Positions 35,566 through 44,337 are shown, numbered from the stretch's first letter. The stretch: 64,000 nt of DNA from Rhodocyclaceae bacterium (GCA_016721505.1 JADKHX010000002.1:124001-188000); one strand, 5' to 3'. The notes: a model not told the origin generated them from the letters alone. Translations and numbers: made by a program.

Positions 35566-36822
35566 ATGGATCTCAAACTCTACATGCAGCAAGTCGGCAG
35601 CGCCGCGCGAGATGCATCGCGTGCGATGGCGCGTGCGTCGACGGCGGACAAGAATTCTGCGCTGATGGCGATGGCGCGAGAAATTCGTGCGCAAGCCGGT
35701 GGCATATTGGCGGCGAATGCCCAAGATGTTGCCGAGGCAAAGGCGAATGGATTGGATGCCGCGATGTTGGATCGTTTGACGCTGACAGAAAAAAGCATCG
35801 AAGCGATGGCACAAGGTTTGGAACAGGTCGCCACCTTGCCTGATCCAGTCGGTGAAATGTCGGATTTGAAGTTTCGTCCATCGGGAATTCAGGTTGGCAA
35901 GATGCGTGTGCCGCTCGGCGTGGTGGGCATCATTTACGAAGCGCGACCGAACGTCACGGCCGATGCGGCGGCGCTGTGTTTGAAGTCAGGCAACGCGGCG
36001 ATTTTGCGTGGCGGCAAAGAGGCCTTGCGCGCCAATCAAGCGATTGCCGCGTGTGTGCAAGCGGGTTTGGCGACGGCGGGCTTGCCGGAAACTGCAGTGC
36101 AAGTAATCAACACCACGGATCGCGATGCGGTAGGCTATTTGATTGCGATGCCGGAGTTTGTTGATGTGATCGTGCCACGTGGTGGCAAGGGTTTGATCGA
36201 ACGCATCAGCAAGGATGCGCGAGTACCGGTGATTAAACATTTGGATGGCAATTGCCATGTTTATGTTGACGACTCGGCCGACACCGTGAAGGCAATGGCG
36301 ATTTTGGACAACTCAAAAACGCAACGCTATGGCACCTGCAACACGGCGGAATCGTTGCTGATTGCACGCGATGTCGCGGCGGCGCAATTGCCCGCACTTT
36401 GCGCCATGCTGCATGCCAAAGGCGTGGAGATTCGTGGCTGCGCTGAGACTCAAAAACTATTTCCGCTGGCAGTTGCAGCGACCGATGAGGACTACGCCAC
36501 AGAATATTTGGCACCGATTATTTCGTGCAAGGTGGTGGCCGGAATCGATGAGGCGATTGTCCACATCAATCGCTACTCGTCACAACATACCGATGCCATC
36601 GTTACAGAGAACCACACTAACGCGATGCGCTTTTTGCGCGAAGTCGATTCGGCGAGTGTGATGATCAATGCATCGACCCGCTTCGCCGATGGATTTGAAT
36701 TCGGCCTCGGTGCCGAGATTGGAATTTCTACCGACAAGTTTCACGCACGCGGACCTGTGGGATTGGAAGGGCTGACATCGCAAAAGTGGGTCGTTTTTGG
36801 CAATGGTGAAGTACGGCGGTGA
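35566..36822 (+). CDS. proA: Gamma-glutamyl phosphate reductase
   Basis: Reduces gamma-glutamyl phosphate with NADPH in proline synthesis. From the ATG at 35566 (MDLKLYMQQVG, the usual ProA N-terminus) it has 418 residues; an upstream in-frame ATG at 35518 adds 16 atypical residues. The aldehyde-dehydrogenase-like catalytic Cys lies in RYGTCNTAESLL near 263. Other motifs are GVVGIIYEARPNVT near 115 and RGPVGLEGLTSQKWV at the C-terminus. No proB is adjacent. A gap of about 150 bp with repeat copy R12 follows. Confidence 0.96.
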   Translation: MDLKLYMQQVGSAARDASRAMARASTADKNSALMAMAREIRAQAGGILAANAQDVAEAKANGLDAAMLDRLTLTEKSIEAMAQGLEQVATLPDPVGEMSDLKFRPSGIQVGKMRVPLGVVGIIYEARPNVTADAAALCLKSGNAAILRGGKEALRANQAIAACVQAGLATAGLPETAVQVINTTDRDAVGYLIAMPEFVDVIVPRGGKGLIERISKDARVPVIKHLDGNCHVYVDDSADTVKAMAILDNSKTQRYGTCNTAESLLIARDVAAAQLPALCAMLHAKGVEIRGCAETQKLFPLAVAATDEDYATEYLAPIISCKVVAGIDEAIVHINRYSSQHTDAIVTENHTNAMRFLREVDSASVMINASTRFADGFEFGLGAEIGISTDKFHARGPVGLEGLTSQKWVVFGNGEVRR

Positions 36823-36837
36823 GTGAGCTGAATTCGC

Positions 36838-36971
36838 CAGTTGGTGCTGATGAAACAAGTACAAAACCAAAACTACCAGCGACAAGGCGGTCGCGCAAAA
36901 GCGAGCTCTGCATGCCTTGGACTCCGCTTCGCGGGGTGGCAGCTCTGCGCCGTCGCGTGTGGTGACACGCC
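36838..36971 (+). repeat. Dispersed repeat copy R12, long form with internal cargo
   Basis: Box A at 36838-36849, preceded by GAATTCGC, and a box B (GACACGCC, within 36961-36971) about 110 bp later. The cargo includes the hairpin CTCCGC/GCGGGG and ends with CTGCGCCGTCG, like the end of R2 and R10. It fills the proA to CoA-transferase gap up to the ATG. Confidence 0.65.
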
Positions 36972-36972
36972 A

Positions 36973-38214
36973 ATGAAAACGCCAGCGGGTCCACTCTCCC
37001 ATATCAAGGTCCTCGATCTTAGTCGCGTACTCGCTGGCCCTTGGGCTTCGCAATTGCTCGGCGATCTTGGTGCCGATGTAGTCAAAATCGAACGTCCTGA
37101 AATTGGTGATGAAACCCGCCATTGGGGGCCACCCTATTTGGCCGACGGCGATGGCCTGCCAACTTCCGATGCTGCCTATTTCTTTTGCTGCAATCGCAAT
37201 AAGCGCTCGCTCACCGTCGATATCACCAAAGCCGAAGGCCAAGCCATCGTGCGCCAACTTGCTGCTCAATCCGACGTGGTCTTGGAGAACTTCAAAGTTG
37301 GCGGGCTTGCCACCTATGGCCTCGACTACACGAGCCTGAAAGCCATCAATCCGAAACTGGTCTATTGCTCCATCACTGGATTTGGCCAAGATGGGCCGTA
37401 TGCGGACCGTGCGGGTTACGATTTTTTGATTCAAGGCATGGGCGGGCTGATGAGTGTGACCGGTCGCGCCAATGGCGAAGACGGTGCGGGGCCGCAGAAA
37501 GTTGGCGTGGCGCTAGTCGATGTGCTCAGCGGCATGTACGCCACCGTCGCGATACAGGCTGCCCTGGCACATCGCGATCTCCACGGCTATCGCGCCGGCG
37601 ATGGCCAGCATATCGACCTGGCATTGCTCGACGTGCTGGTCGCTTGTCTGGCGAATCAATCCATGAACTATCTAGTTTCGGGCAAAGTGCCTGGGCGATT
37701 AGGCAATGGGCATCCGAACATCGTGCCGTATCAGGATTTCCCCACCGCCGATGGCGACATGCTTTTGGCGATAGGCAATGATGGTCAGTTCGCACGTTTT
37801 TGCGAGATTGCAGAGCGGCGCGAATGGATAAGCGACGCGCGATTTTCGACCAATGGTGCGCGCGTAAAACATCGCGCTGAATTGATTCCGCTGCTGCGCC
37901 AAACCACGGTGATGAAGACTACTGCCGAGTGGACCGCTTTGCTCGAATCGGCTGCCGTGGCCTGTGGCCCGATCAACGATTTGGCCGCGGTGTTTGCCGA
38001 TGCGCAAGTCAAGCATCGCGGATTGCGCTTCGATATGCCGCATAAATCAGGCAGCCAAGTGCCACAGGTGGCGAACCCGATAAATTTGTCGGCGACACCG
38101 GTCGACTACCGCACTGCGCCGCCGACATTGGGGCAACATACGGACGCCGTATTGGCCGGGCTAGGTTACGATACGCAAACGATAGTCCGCCTGCGTTCCG
38201 CTGGAGTCGTGTAA
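36973..38214 (+). CDS. Class III (CaiB/BaiF family) CoA-transferase
   Basis: Transfers CoA between carboxylic acids through an aspartyl-CoA intermediate. The 413-residue product starts MKTPAGPLSHIKVLDLSRVL, the normal family N-terminus. A longer frame from 36841 would only read through repeat R12. Motifs are LAGPWASQLLGDLGADVVK near 23, KRSLTVDI near 75, and GYDFLIQGMGGLMSVTG near 150 with the catalytic Asp. Substrates are not defined. It lies 34 bp upstream of a TAXI-TRAP transporter set, so the imported carboxylate may be its substrate; that is an inference from position. Confidence 0.92.
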   Translation: MKTPAGPLSHIKVLDLSRVLAGPWASQLLGDLGADVVKIERPEIGDETRHWGPPYLADGDGLPTSDAAYFFCCNRNKRSLTVDITKAEGQAIVRQLAAQSDVVLENFKVGGLATYGLDYTSLKAINPKLVYCSITGFGQDGPYADRAGYDFLIQGMGGLMSVTGRANGEDGAGPQKVGVALVDVLSGMYATVAIQAALAHRDLHGYRAGDGQHIDLALLDVLVACLANQSMNYLVSGKVPGRLGNGHPNIVPYQDFPTADGDMLLAIGNDGQFARFCEIAERREWISDARFSTNGARVKHRAELIPLLRQTTVMKTTAEWTALLESAAVACGPINDLAAVFADAQVKHRGLRFDMPHKSGSQVPQVANPINLSATPVDYRTAPPTLGQHTDAVLAGLGYDTQTIVRLRSAGVV

Positions 38215-38248
38215 TCTTTAACGTCAATAACAACGAAGGAGGGGATTC

Positions 38249-39196
38249 ATGAAAACTTTGCGTCGATTGCTTGTTGTGGTGTCCGCCGCGTCCTTCAGCC
38301 TTGGTGCTCACGCTGGCGAATTTATTAACGTCCTTACCGGTGGCACTTCCGGCGTGTATTACCCGATGGGTGTAGCGCTGTCGCAGATTTATGGCAAGGC
38401 TTTGCCGGATGCGAAAGTATCGGTGCAGGCGACTAAAGCCAGTGCAGAAAATTTGAATTTATTGCAAGCTGGCAAAGGCGAAGTAGCGTTTACTTTGGGC
38501 GACTCGCTATCGGACGCATGGAAGGGTGACGAAGAAGCGGGCTTCAAAGTGCCACTGAAGAAATTGCGCGCGATTGCAGGGATTTACCCGAACTACATAC
38601 AGATTGTTGCGTCCGCCGATTCGGGTATCAAGACCTTGGCTGACTTGAAAGGCAAACGCGTTTCGGTCGGCGCGCCCAAGAGCGGCACAGAATTGAACTC
38701 ACGGGCGATATTCAAAGCGGCGGGAATGTCCTACGCCGATTTTGCCCGCACGGAATATTTGCCCTTTGGCGAATCGGTTGAGTTGATGAAAAATCGTCAG
38801 CTGGATGCGACGCTGATTTCCGCCGGACTGGGCGTTGCTGCTGTGCGTGATTTGGCGACGGCAACCAAGCTTTCTATCGTTACCATTCCTGCGGAGATTG
38901 TTGCGAAAATCGGCGACCCGGCCTATCAGACTGCTGTCATACCAGCAAAAACTTACGAAGGCCAAACCGGCGATGTACAAACCATCAAGGTGCAAAATTT
39001 CCTGGTGACACACGAAGGCGTGTCGACGGAAACGGTGTATGCAATGACCAAGAGCATGTTTGAAAATCTGGATACGCTCTACTCGGCGCATGCCGCCGCC
39101 AAGGCTATCAACAAGGCCGACGGTCCCAAGGGCGTGCCCGTGCCCCTGCATCCTGGCGCCGAGAAATATTACAAAGAGGCGGGTCTGATCAAGTAA
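38249..39196 (+). CDS. TAXI-family TRAP transporter substrate-binding protein
   Basis: A periplasmic binding protein of the TAXI type, which serves fused TRAP permeases in carboxylate uptake. The 315-residue product has a signal peptide cleaved near AHAGEF, then the family motif LTGGTSGVYYPMGVALSQ at about residues 29-46 and GKRVSVGAPKSGTELNSRA near 132. A strong Shine-Dalgarno GAAGGAGG precedes the ATG. It is followed by the permease gene with 6 bp between. Confidence 0.93.
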   Translation: MKTLRRLLVVVSAASFSLGAHAGEFINVLTGGTSGVYYPMGVALSQIYGKALPDAKVSVQATKASAENLNLLQAGKGEVAFTLGDSLSDAWKGDEEAGFKVPLKKLRAIAGIYPNYIQIVASADSGIKTLADLKGKRVSVGAPKSGTELNSRAIFKAAGMSYADFARTEYLPFGESVELMKNRQLDATLISAGLGVAAVRDLATATKLSIVTIPAEIVAKIGDPAYQTAVIPAKTYEGQTGDVQTIKVQNFLVTHEGVSTETVYAMTKSMFENLDTLYSAHAAAKAINKADGPKGVPVPLHPGAEKYYKEAGLIK

Positions 39197-39202
39197 TTTT
39201 TT

Positions 39203-41272
39203 GTGGCTGAACACATCGCCCCTGACGAGGTCACCGAGCACGGCTTGCCGCGCCATCTCGTCGGGTTTTGGCTCAAGCTGGTCACTGCACTGGCGCTGGC
39301 GTTTTCGACTTTCCAGTTGGTCATAGCGGCCTACGCGCCGCTCTCCAGCCTCGTCACACGCAGCTTCCACGTCGGCTTTTTGTTGGCGATCACGCTGTTG
39401 TTGTACCCCCGTGCTGTTGAGCATGCGAAGAACCCACGCAAAAATACGTGGGTGCCGTGGTACGACGTCTTGTTGGCCGCACTGGCGCTGTGCCTGGCGC
39501 TGTATCACTGGGTTTATCAAGCCGATCTGATACAACGTTCGGGCGATCCGTCAAGAATCGACATCACCGTCGGCACTATTTTTGTTGTGCTGGTTTTTGA
39601 AGCGACGCGCCGGGTGATGGGTTGGGCGCTACCGGTGATGTGCGCAGTGTTTCTGGCCTATGGTCTATGGGGTCAATATCTGCCGAACTTTCTGGCGCAC
39701 CGTGGTTACGATTACGCGCAAATTATCGACACCTTGTTCTTGTCCACCGAAGGCATATTCGGTGTGCCGACTTTTGTTTCGGCGACCTATATTTTTCTAT
39801 TCATATTGTTCGGGGCGTTTTTGGAACATGCGGGAATGATTCGCTTGTTTAATGCCGTTGCACTCGGTCTGGTTGGCCACACGCAGGGCGGGCCGGCCAA
39901 AGTCGCGGTAATTTCATCCGGCCTGATGGGTACGATTTCCGGCTCTGGTGTAGCGAATGTTTTAACCGTCGGCCAATTTACGATTCCCTTGATGATGCGC
40001 TATGGGTACTCGCCGGTGTTCGCCGGTGCGGTCGAAGCGACTGCCAGCATGGGCGGACAAATCATGCCGCCGGTGATGGGCGCGGTGGCTTTCATCATGG
40101 CCGAGACACTCAATGTGCCGTATTCGGAAATCGTCAAAGCCGCCATTATTCCGGCGTTGTTGTATTACTTCACGGCGTTTTGGATGGTGCATCTGGAAGC
40201 TGGTGCGAAAGGTTTGCGCGGAATTCCGAAAGATGAATTGCCCAACCCGTGGCGCGCACTGAAAGAAAATTGGCATCTGGTTCTTCCCCTTGCCGCACTG
40301 GTTGGCATGTTGTTTCACGGCTTCACGCCGATGTTCGCCGGCATGATGGGTTTGTCGCTCACCGCAATTTTGATACTTGGTGCGGGACTTGCCGCACGCA
40401 TTTCCGGCACGGCGTTTCGTTATGTGTTCTGGATAAGTATCGGCCTCGCGGCTTCACTATTTCTAAAATGGGGCATCGATGCCGTACTGGTTGTTATCGC
40501 GGCGCTGGTCTCGGTCAGTGTGTTCGTCAAAGGCGGGCGACACACATTGCATTTGCTCAAAATGAGTTTGGTCGATGGTGCAAAACAAGCCTTGCCGGTT
40601 GGCCTGGCATGCGCCGTGGTCGGCGTGATAGTCGGCATCCTTTCGCTCACCGGAGCGGCATCGACTTTCGCGGCGTGGATCATGGCGGCGGGTGAGAAAA
40701 GTTTGTTTTTATCGCTATTGCTCACCATGATTATTTGCATCGTGCTCGGCACCGGCATCCCGACGATTCCCAACTACATCATCACCGCCGCGATTGCCGC
40801 ACCTGCACTCGCCAAGCTTGGCGTGCCGCTGATCATCAGCCACATGTTTACTTTTTACTTCGGCATCATGGCCGACTTGACCCCGCCAGTTGCGCTCGCC
40901 GCATTGGCCGCGTCATCGATTGCCAAAGCCTCGCACGATGCCATCGGCTGGAAGGCGACGCAGATTGCGATTGTCGGATTTGTGGTGCCCTACATGGCGG
41001 TGTACGAGCCGTCGCTGATGCTGCAAGGTGAATGGACAGTATTCACGGTGACGATTGCCGTGGCCAAAGCCGTGCTCGCGGTGATGCTGTGGGCATCTGC
41101 CGTCACCGGCTTTTGGAAAATTGCGATGACCTGGCCAGAGCGCATCACAGCCATCGTCGCCGCCTGTTTGCTGGTCGCGTATTTCCCGTGGTCGGATGAA
41201 ATCGGTATCGCGCTCGCGGTTGCGCTCACTGCCCGTCATTGGGCGCGCGCTAGACGTAAGACCCAGCAATGA
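39203..41272 (+). CDS. TRAP transporter permease, fused 4TM/12TM (TAXI type)
   Basis: A 689-residue fused small and large TRAP permease subunit in the inner membrane, energised by Na+ or H+ gradients. It has many hydrophobic helices and the DctM-like motifs SSGLMGTISGSGVANVLTVG near 235 and EATASMGGQIMPPVMGAVAF near 278. GTGIPTIPNYIITAA lies near 520 and FYFGIMADLTPPVALAA near 553. The start is a GTG at 39203, 6 bp after the binding-protein stop. The stop overlaps the next gene by 4 bp. Confidence 0.93.
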   Translation: MAEHIAPDEVTEHGLPRHLVGFWLKLVTALALAFSTFQLVIAAYAPLSSLVTRSFHVGFLLAITLLLYPRAVEHAKNPRKNTWVPWYDVLLAALALCLALYHWVYQADLIQRSGDPSRIDITVGTIFVVLVFEATRRVMGWALPVMCAVFLAYGLWGQYLPNFLAHRGYDYAQIIDTLFLSTEGIFGVPTFVSATYIFLFILFGAFLEHAGMIRLFNAVALGLVGHTQGGPAKVAVISSGLMGTISGSGVANVLTVGQFTIPLMMRYGYSPVFAGAVEATASMGGQIMPPVMGAVAFIMAETLNVPYSEIVKAAIIPALLYYFTAFWMVHLEAGAKGLRGIPKDELPNPWRALKENWHLVLPLAALVGMLFHGFTPMFAGMMGLSLTAILILGAGLAARISGTAFRYVFWISIGLAASLFLKWGIDAVLVVIAALVSVSVFVKGGRHTLHLLKMSLVDGAKQALPVGLACAVVGVIVGILSLTGAASTFAAWIMAAGEKSLFLSLLLTMIICIVLGTGIPTIPNYIITAAIAAPALAKLGVPLIISHMFTFYFGIMADLTPPVALAALAASSIAKASHDAIGWKATQIAIVGFVVPYMAVYEPSLMLQGEWTVFTVTIAVAKAVLAVMLWASAVTGFWKIAMTWPERITAIVAACLLVAYFPWSDEIGIALAVALTARHWARARRKTQQ

Positions 41273-41637
41273 TTTGTCTGGCCGCAGGGCTGCTCAGCGC
41301 GACGCTAGCGACCAACAGCTTCACGCTGACATGGATCCACTCGATAGAAAAAATCCGCTGGGAAGAAGATTGGCACTTGGATAGCGGCGCGCTAGTGATA
41401 GACGAAGCGCGCATACGCGGCACTGGCGCAGGCATGGAGCCGCCAGAGCATGCGGTGCTCAAAGATGGCGTGTGGCATTACCGCCCTGCGCAAATTCGCC
41501 ATGAAAAATTGCGCTTGACGCACTCGTCTTATGTTCGCGGCTATGAGTTTTGCAGCGTCGGGCAGTGCCAGCAACTAGTCGATTTGCTGCCGGGGATAGA
41601 CAATAATGCCGTCATTGAACTGCGTTCCTGCGAGTGA
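41269..41637 (+). CDS. DUF1850 protein of the TAXI-TRAP operon
   Basis: A 122-residue protein of the DUF1850 family, often encoded next to fused TRAP permeases. It has an N-terminal hydrophobic segment, then FTLTWIHSIEKIRWEEDW near 18 and the internal RIRGTGAGMEPP, both typical of the family. It begins within the permease stop (4-bp overlap). Function is unknown; association with the transporter is a conserved genomic pattern. Confidence 0.85.
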   Translation: MICLAAGLLSATLATNSFTLTWIHSIEKIRWEEDWHLDSGALVIDEARIRGTGAGMEPPEHAVLKDGVWHYRPAQIRHEKLRLTHSSYVRGYEFCSVGQCQQLVDLLPGIDNNAVIELRSCE

Positions 41638-41641
41638 AACG

Positions 41642-42136
41642 ATGATGAAACATTATGACGCCGTGTTACCAGCACCAACTATCACGCTTGGGTCGCGAAC
41701 CGTTTCCTTTGCCATCGGGATTTGTTGTGACGGCGATGAAATTACCGAGATGCACTACCTCGAGGCGCAGCAAGAGCAGCGCCCGACCAAGCCGCTAGCG
41801 CATGAAGCAGTGCGGCAATTGCGCGCCTACTTTGCCGATCCGACATTCGAGTTCGGCCTACCGCTGGCCGCCGTCGGCACGCATTTTCAACGTCGTGTCT
41901 GGGATCAAATTTCCTCGATTCCATGTGGCCAAACACAAAGCTACGGTGAAGTCGCCACCGCGATTCGCAGCGGTCCGCGCGCGGTTGGCAATGCTTGCGG
42001 TGCCAACCCTTACCCGCTGGTCGTGCCGTGCCATCGGGTGCTCGCAGCCAACCAGAAAATCGGCGGCTTCGGCAAAACTAACGCTGACTTCTATCTCGAT
42101 ATCAAGCGCGCTTTGTTGCAGCATGAACGACGCTGA
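41642..42136 (+). CDS. ogt: Methylated-DNA--[protein]-cysteine S-methyltransferase
   Basis: Repairs O6-methylguanine by suicidal alkyl transfer to its Cys. The 164-residue protein has the active-site motif NPYPLVVPCHRVL near 122-134, with the helix-turn-helix segment SYGEVATAIRSGPRAVG before it. Near the N-terminus (about residues 5-20) is a stretch encoded by repeat copy R13 (VLPAPT), where usual homologues go straight from the first beta-strand to the next. About a dozen residues appear extra. Tandem ATGs at 41642 and 41645 are both possible starts. It overlaps xerD by 14 bp. Confidence 0.92.
   Translation: MMKHYDAVLPAPTITLGSRTVSFAIGICCDGDEITEMHYLEAQQEQRPTKPLAHEAVRQLRAYFADPTFEFGLPLAAVGTHFQRRVWDQISSIPCGQTQSYGEVATAIRSGPRAVGNACGANPYPLVVPCHRVLAANQKIGGFGKTNADFYLDIKRALLQHERR
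41659..41681 (-). repeat. Dispersed repeat copy R13 (in ogt)
   Basis: Box A variant TAGTTGGTGCTG, spacer GT, box B variant AACACGGCG. Antisense to ogt and read there as Pro-Ala-Pro-Thr, the same antisense frame as in uvrD. Confidence 0.8.
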
Positions 42137-43022
42137 ACTCATCGATGCATTCATCGACGAGCTTTGGCTAACTGACGGTCTGGCGAAAAATACTTTAGCC
42201 AGCTATCGCAGCGATTTGGCGATTTTTTCCCGCTGGCAGGCGGAGAAAAAATCCACGCTTGCGGAAATCACTGAACAAACGCTCAATGATTATCTTGCCC
42301 ACCTGCACATCCGGTTTGGCGGCATCAAAGCCGCGAGTCAGCGCCGCGTTTTGGCGAGTATCCGGCGATTCTTGAAATGGCAGCAAGCCAACGGGCGCAT
42401 CCTCAACGACCCGATGAAAAACATTGCGCGACCAATGCCTTCGTCGCGATTTCCCAAGACGCTGTCGGAAAAACAAGTTGAAGCATTGTTGGCCGCACCG
42501 GATCTGAACACACCACTGGGACTACGCGACAAAGCCATGCTCGAACTGCTCTACGCCACCGGCTTACGAGTGTCCGAGTTAGTCACCGTGAAATTGTTTG
42601 AGGTCAGCCTCAATGACAACGTCGTCCGCGTCACCGGCAAGGGCTCGAAAGAGCGCTTGGTACCGCTGGGCGAAGTTGCCGCCGACGCGCTACGGGTTTA
42701 CCTTGCCGGCGCGCGCAAGGAACTGCTTGGTGCGCGAGTCTCCGACGCGGTTTTCGTCACCACCCGCGGCAGCGGAATGTCGCGCCAGATGTTTTGGAAC
42801 CTGATCAAGAAATATGCGGTGATTACTGGCATTCCATCAGCAAAAATCTCGCCGCACGTGTTACGTCACGCCTTCGCCACGCACTTGCTCAATCACGGCG
42901 CGGATTTGCGGGTGGTGCAATTGCTGCTCGGCCATGCCGACATCTCGACCACGCAGGTGTACACCCACGTTGCCCGCGAACGGCTCAAACAATTGCACAG
43001 CGTGCATCATCCACGCGGGTAA
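42123..43022 (+). CDS. xerD: Tyrosine recombinase XerD
   Basis: Resolves chromosome dimers at dif together with XerC. From the ATG at 42123 it has 299 residues, the normal size, with an N-terminal SAM-like domain (TLASYRSDLAIFSRW). The catalytic set is complete: Arg in ATGLRVSELV, Lys in GKGSKERLVPLG, His-x-x-Arg in HVLRHAFATHLL, then His in GHADISTTQVYTH and the nucleophilic Tyr of that motif. It is housekeeping rather than an integrase: no att-like repeats are seen and it is co-transcribed with ogt, a known pairing in betaproteobacteria. Confidence 0.95.
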   Translation: MNDAELIDAFIDELWLTDGLAKNTLASYRSDLAIFSRWQAEKKSTLAEITEQTLNDYLAHLHIRFGGIKAASQRRVLASIRRFLKWQQANGRILNDPMKNIARPMPSSRFPKTLSEKQVEALLAAPDLNTPLGLRDKAMLELLYATGLRVSELVTVKLFEVSLNDNVVRVTGKGSKERLVPLGEVAADALRVYLAGARKELLGARVSDAVFVTTRGSGMSRQMFWNLIKKYAVITGIPSAKISPHVLRHAFATHLLNHGADLRVVQLLLGHADISTTQVYTHVARERLKQLHSVHHPRG

Positions 43023-43029
43023 ATTTCAC

Positions 43030-43075
43030 CAGTTGGTGCTGACAAGGGACTGGCCCGTTCACCGGCCACACGTCG
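43030..43075 (+). repeat. Dispersed repeat copy R14, 46-bp variant
   Basis: Starts 8 bp after the xerD stop. Perfect box A, 25 bp of cargo (ACAAGGGACTGGCCC and onward), then box B variant CACACGTCG. Matches R7 at 39/46 positions, with only transitions. Confidence 0.85.
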
Positions 43076-43088
43076 TCAATTGTCGACG

Positions 43089-43847
43089 TCAGTTCCTGCA
43101 CGCAAGCCGCGACACGGCCTGCAAGACATCACCGGTCTTGGCGTCTTGCACCACAATCGCGACACCCAAATCGTCACGCTTCCAAGCATCCGCGACTTTG
43201 ATCGATTGATTCACCGACAAACTGCCATCTGCAGCCAAAGGCAGCGGGCCGTATTTCTGTCTGACAACAAAATCATGGCGCAAAGTCTCTCCGCGGTTCT
43301 CGCCGGCATTTACTCGTGATTCCAAATTGTTCTCATACACAGCCAACCAAACCTCAGCCGCCGGGTTTGGCAGCAGGGTACGAACTTTGGCACTGACTGA
43401 CCACGGGCCTTGCTTCGGGTGATTCAATTCCATATCGATACTGGCCGCCGCATCGCGTCGATCACCCAGCACGTTGCCAGAGCGACGCCAGTCCTTGCCG
43501 TCGCGCAGGAACTGCGGCGTGTAGACAAACTTCGCACCCGAAAAACCTGCTTGCGCGTGTTGGCGGCGGGTATTTTCAGGGCTGCCAAACGGGTCTTTCC
43601 ACCCCAGGTTGTCCCAATAATCAACATGGAAAGCCAACGGAACCACCAAACCAGCGACGGGTGAGGACTTCTGGTTGGACAGCCAACGGTCGGCCGGCGG
43701 GCAGCTATCGCAGCCTTCGGATGTGTAAAGCTCAAGCAATGTCGCGCGCTGCGCGCCGCTTTGTGCGGTGCAGGTCGCCGCCGATGTGCCAAATGTGATC
43801 GCCATCATTGTCGCGCACAGGATTACGCTGGAAATTTTTTGCTGCAT
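43089..43847 (-). CDS. DUF1223 thioredoxin-fold secreted protein
   Basis: A 252-residue exported protein. The signal peptide ends near FGTSAATC. The DUF1223 hallmark LLELYTSEGCDSCPPADRW at about 37-55 contains a CxxC motif in a thioredoxin-like fold, and PLAFHVDYWDNLGWKDPF near 70 is the second family motif. The activity of the family is not defined; periplasmic redox work is a guess from the CxxC. It lies downstream of folB on the same strand, and the 16-base G/C homopolymer at 43910-43925 is 63 bp before its ATG. Confidence 0.85.
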   Translation of the reverse strand: MQQKISSVILCATMMAITFGTSAATCTAQSGAQRATLLELYTSEGCDSCPPADRWLSNQKSSPVAGLVVPLAFHVDYWDNLGWKDPFGSPENTRRQHAQAGFSGAKFVYTPQFLRDGKDWRRSGNVLGDRRDAAASIDMELNHPKQGPWSVSAKVRTLLPNPAAEVWLAVYENNLESRVNAGENRGETLRHDFVVRQKYGPLPLAADGSLSVNQSIKVADAWKRDDLGVAIVVQDAKTGDVLQAVSRLACRN

Positions 43848-43873
43848 GGTGCCGCCCCTTGTTGACCACTAAG

Positions 43874-44275
43874 CTAACTTGGTCGCTTGCAGCGGCGGCA
43901 ATGCTTGGCGGGGGGGGGGGGGGGGTACACGCGGCTACGCTCGATCTGCACGCCGACGCGGCGGACGCCTTTCATGATGCCGATTTTGGCGACGCTAATC
44001 TTGACCCACGGTGCGCCAAATTCATTGAGCAACAAGCCGATCACATATTCGCCCAAGGTCTCCAGCAAATTGAAATGACGACTCGCCAATTCGGCGCGAA
44101 TCCGTTCGATCACCTCGTCATAACGTATCGTCTTGCTGATATCGTCGTCCTGTGCCGCCTCATCGGGCACGCCGAAGGTCAAGCTAATTTCTAGCGTTTG
44201 CGGAGCGACTTTTTCCCGCTCAAAAATGCCGACATGAGCCTCAACACGCATTTCATCGATAAAAATAAAGTCCAT
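43874..44275 (-). CDS. folB: Dihydroneopterin aldolase with homopolymer-encoded C-terminal tail
   Basis: Cleaves dihydroneopterin in folate synthesis. From the ATG at 44275 (MDFIFIDEMRVEAHVGIF) it has 133 residues. The family core is complete: the catalytic Glu region near residue 20, SLTFGVPDEAA, and ETLGEYVIGLLL with the conserved Glu, through GVRRVGVQIER, where homologues normally end. Here a tail of about 15 residues follows (five Pro, then AKHCRRCKRPS) that is read through a run of 16 C on the coding strand. A change of one base in the run would change only this tail, so activity is probably insensitive to it. Confidence 0.88.
   Translation of the reverse strand: MDFIFIDEMRVEAHVGIFEREKVAPQTLEISLTFGVPDEAAQDDDISKTIRYDEVIERIRAELASRHFNLLETLGEYVIGLLLNEFGAPWVKISVAKIGIMKGVRRVGVQIERSRVYPPPPPAKHCRRCKRPS
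43910..43925 (+). repeat. 16-base poly-G tract
   Basis: Sixteen consecutive G on the plus strand, inside the 3' end of folB and 63 bp upstream of the DUF1223 start. Tracts of this length mutate readily by slippage, or may be miscounted in sequencing. Confidence 0.9.
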
Positions 44276-44337
44276 ACGGATAACCCTCGGTGGCAACAAC
44301 GGCTCGCTTAGAATTGCTCCATTCTAGGGAATCGTTC

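Noticed and set aside
38285..38305. A further repeat copy (CTTGGTGCTCACGCTGG) in the TAXI binding-protein gene
   Set aside because: Only part of box A matches and it encodes a normal signal peptide end; probably chance.
42123..43022. Tyrosine recombinase as the integrase of a genomic island
   Set aside because: Length, motifs and the ogt neighbourhood are those of housekeeping XerD; no att repeats or tRNA are near.
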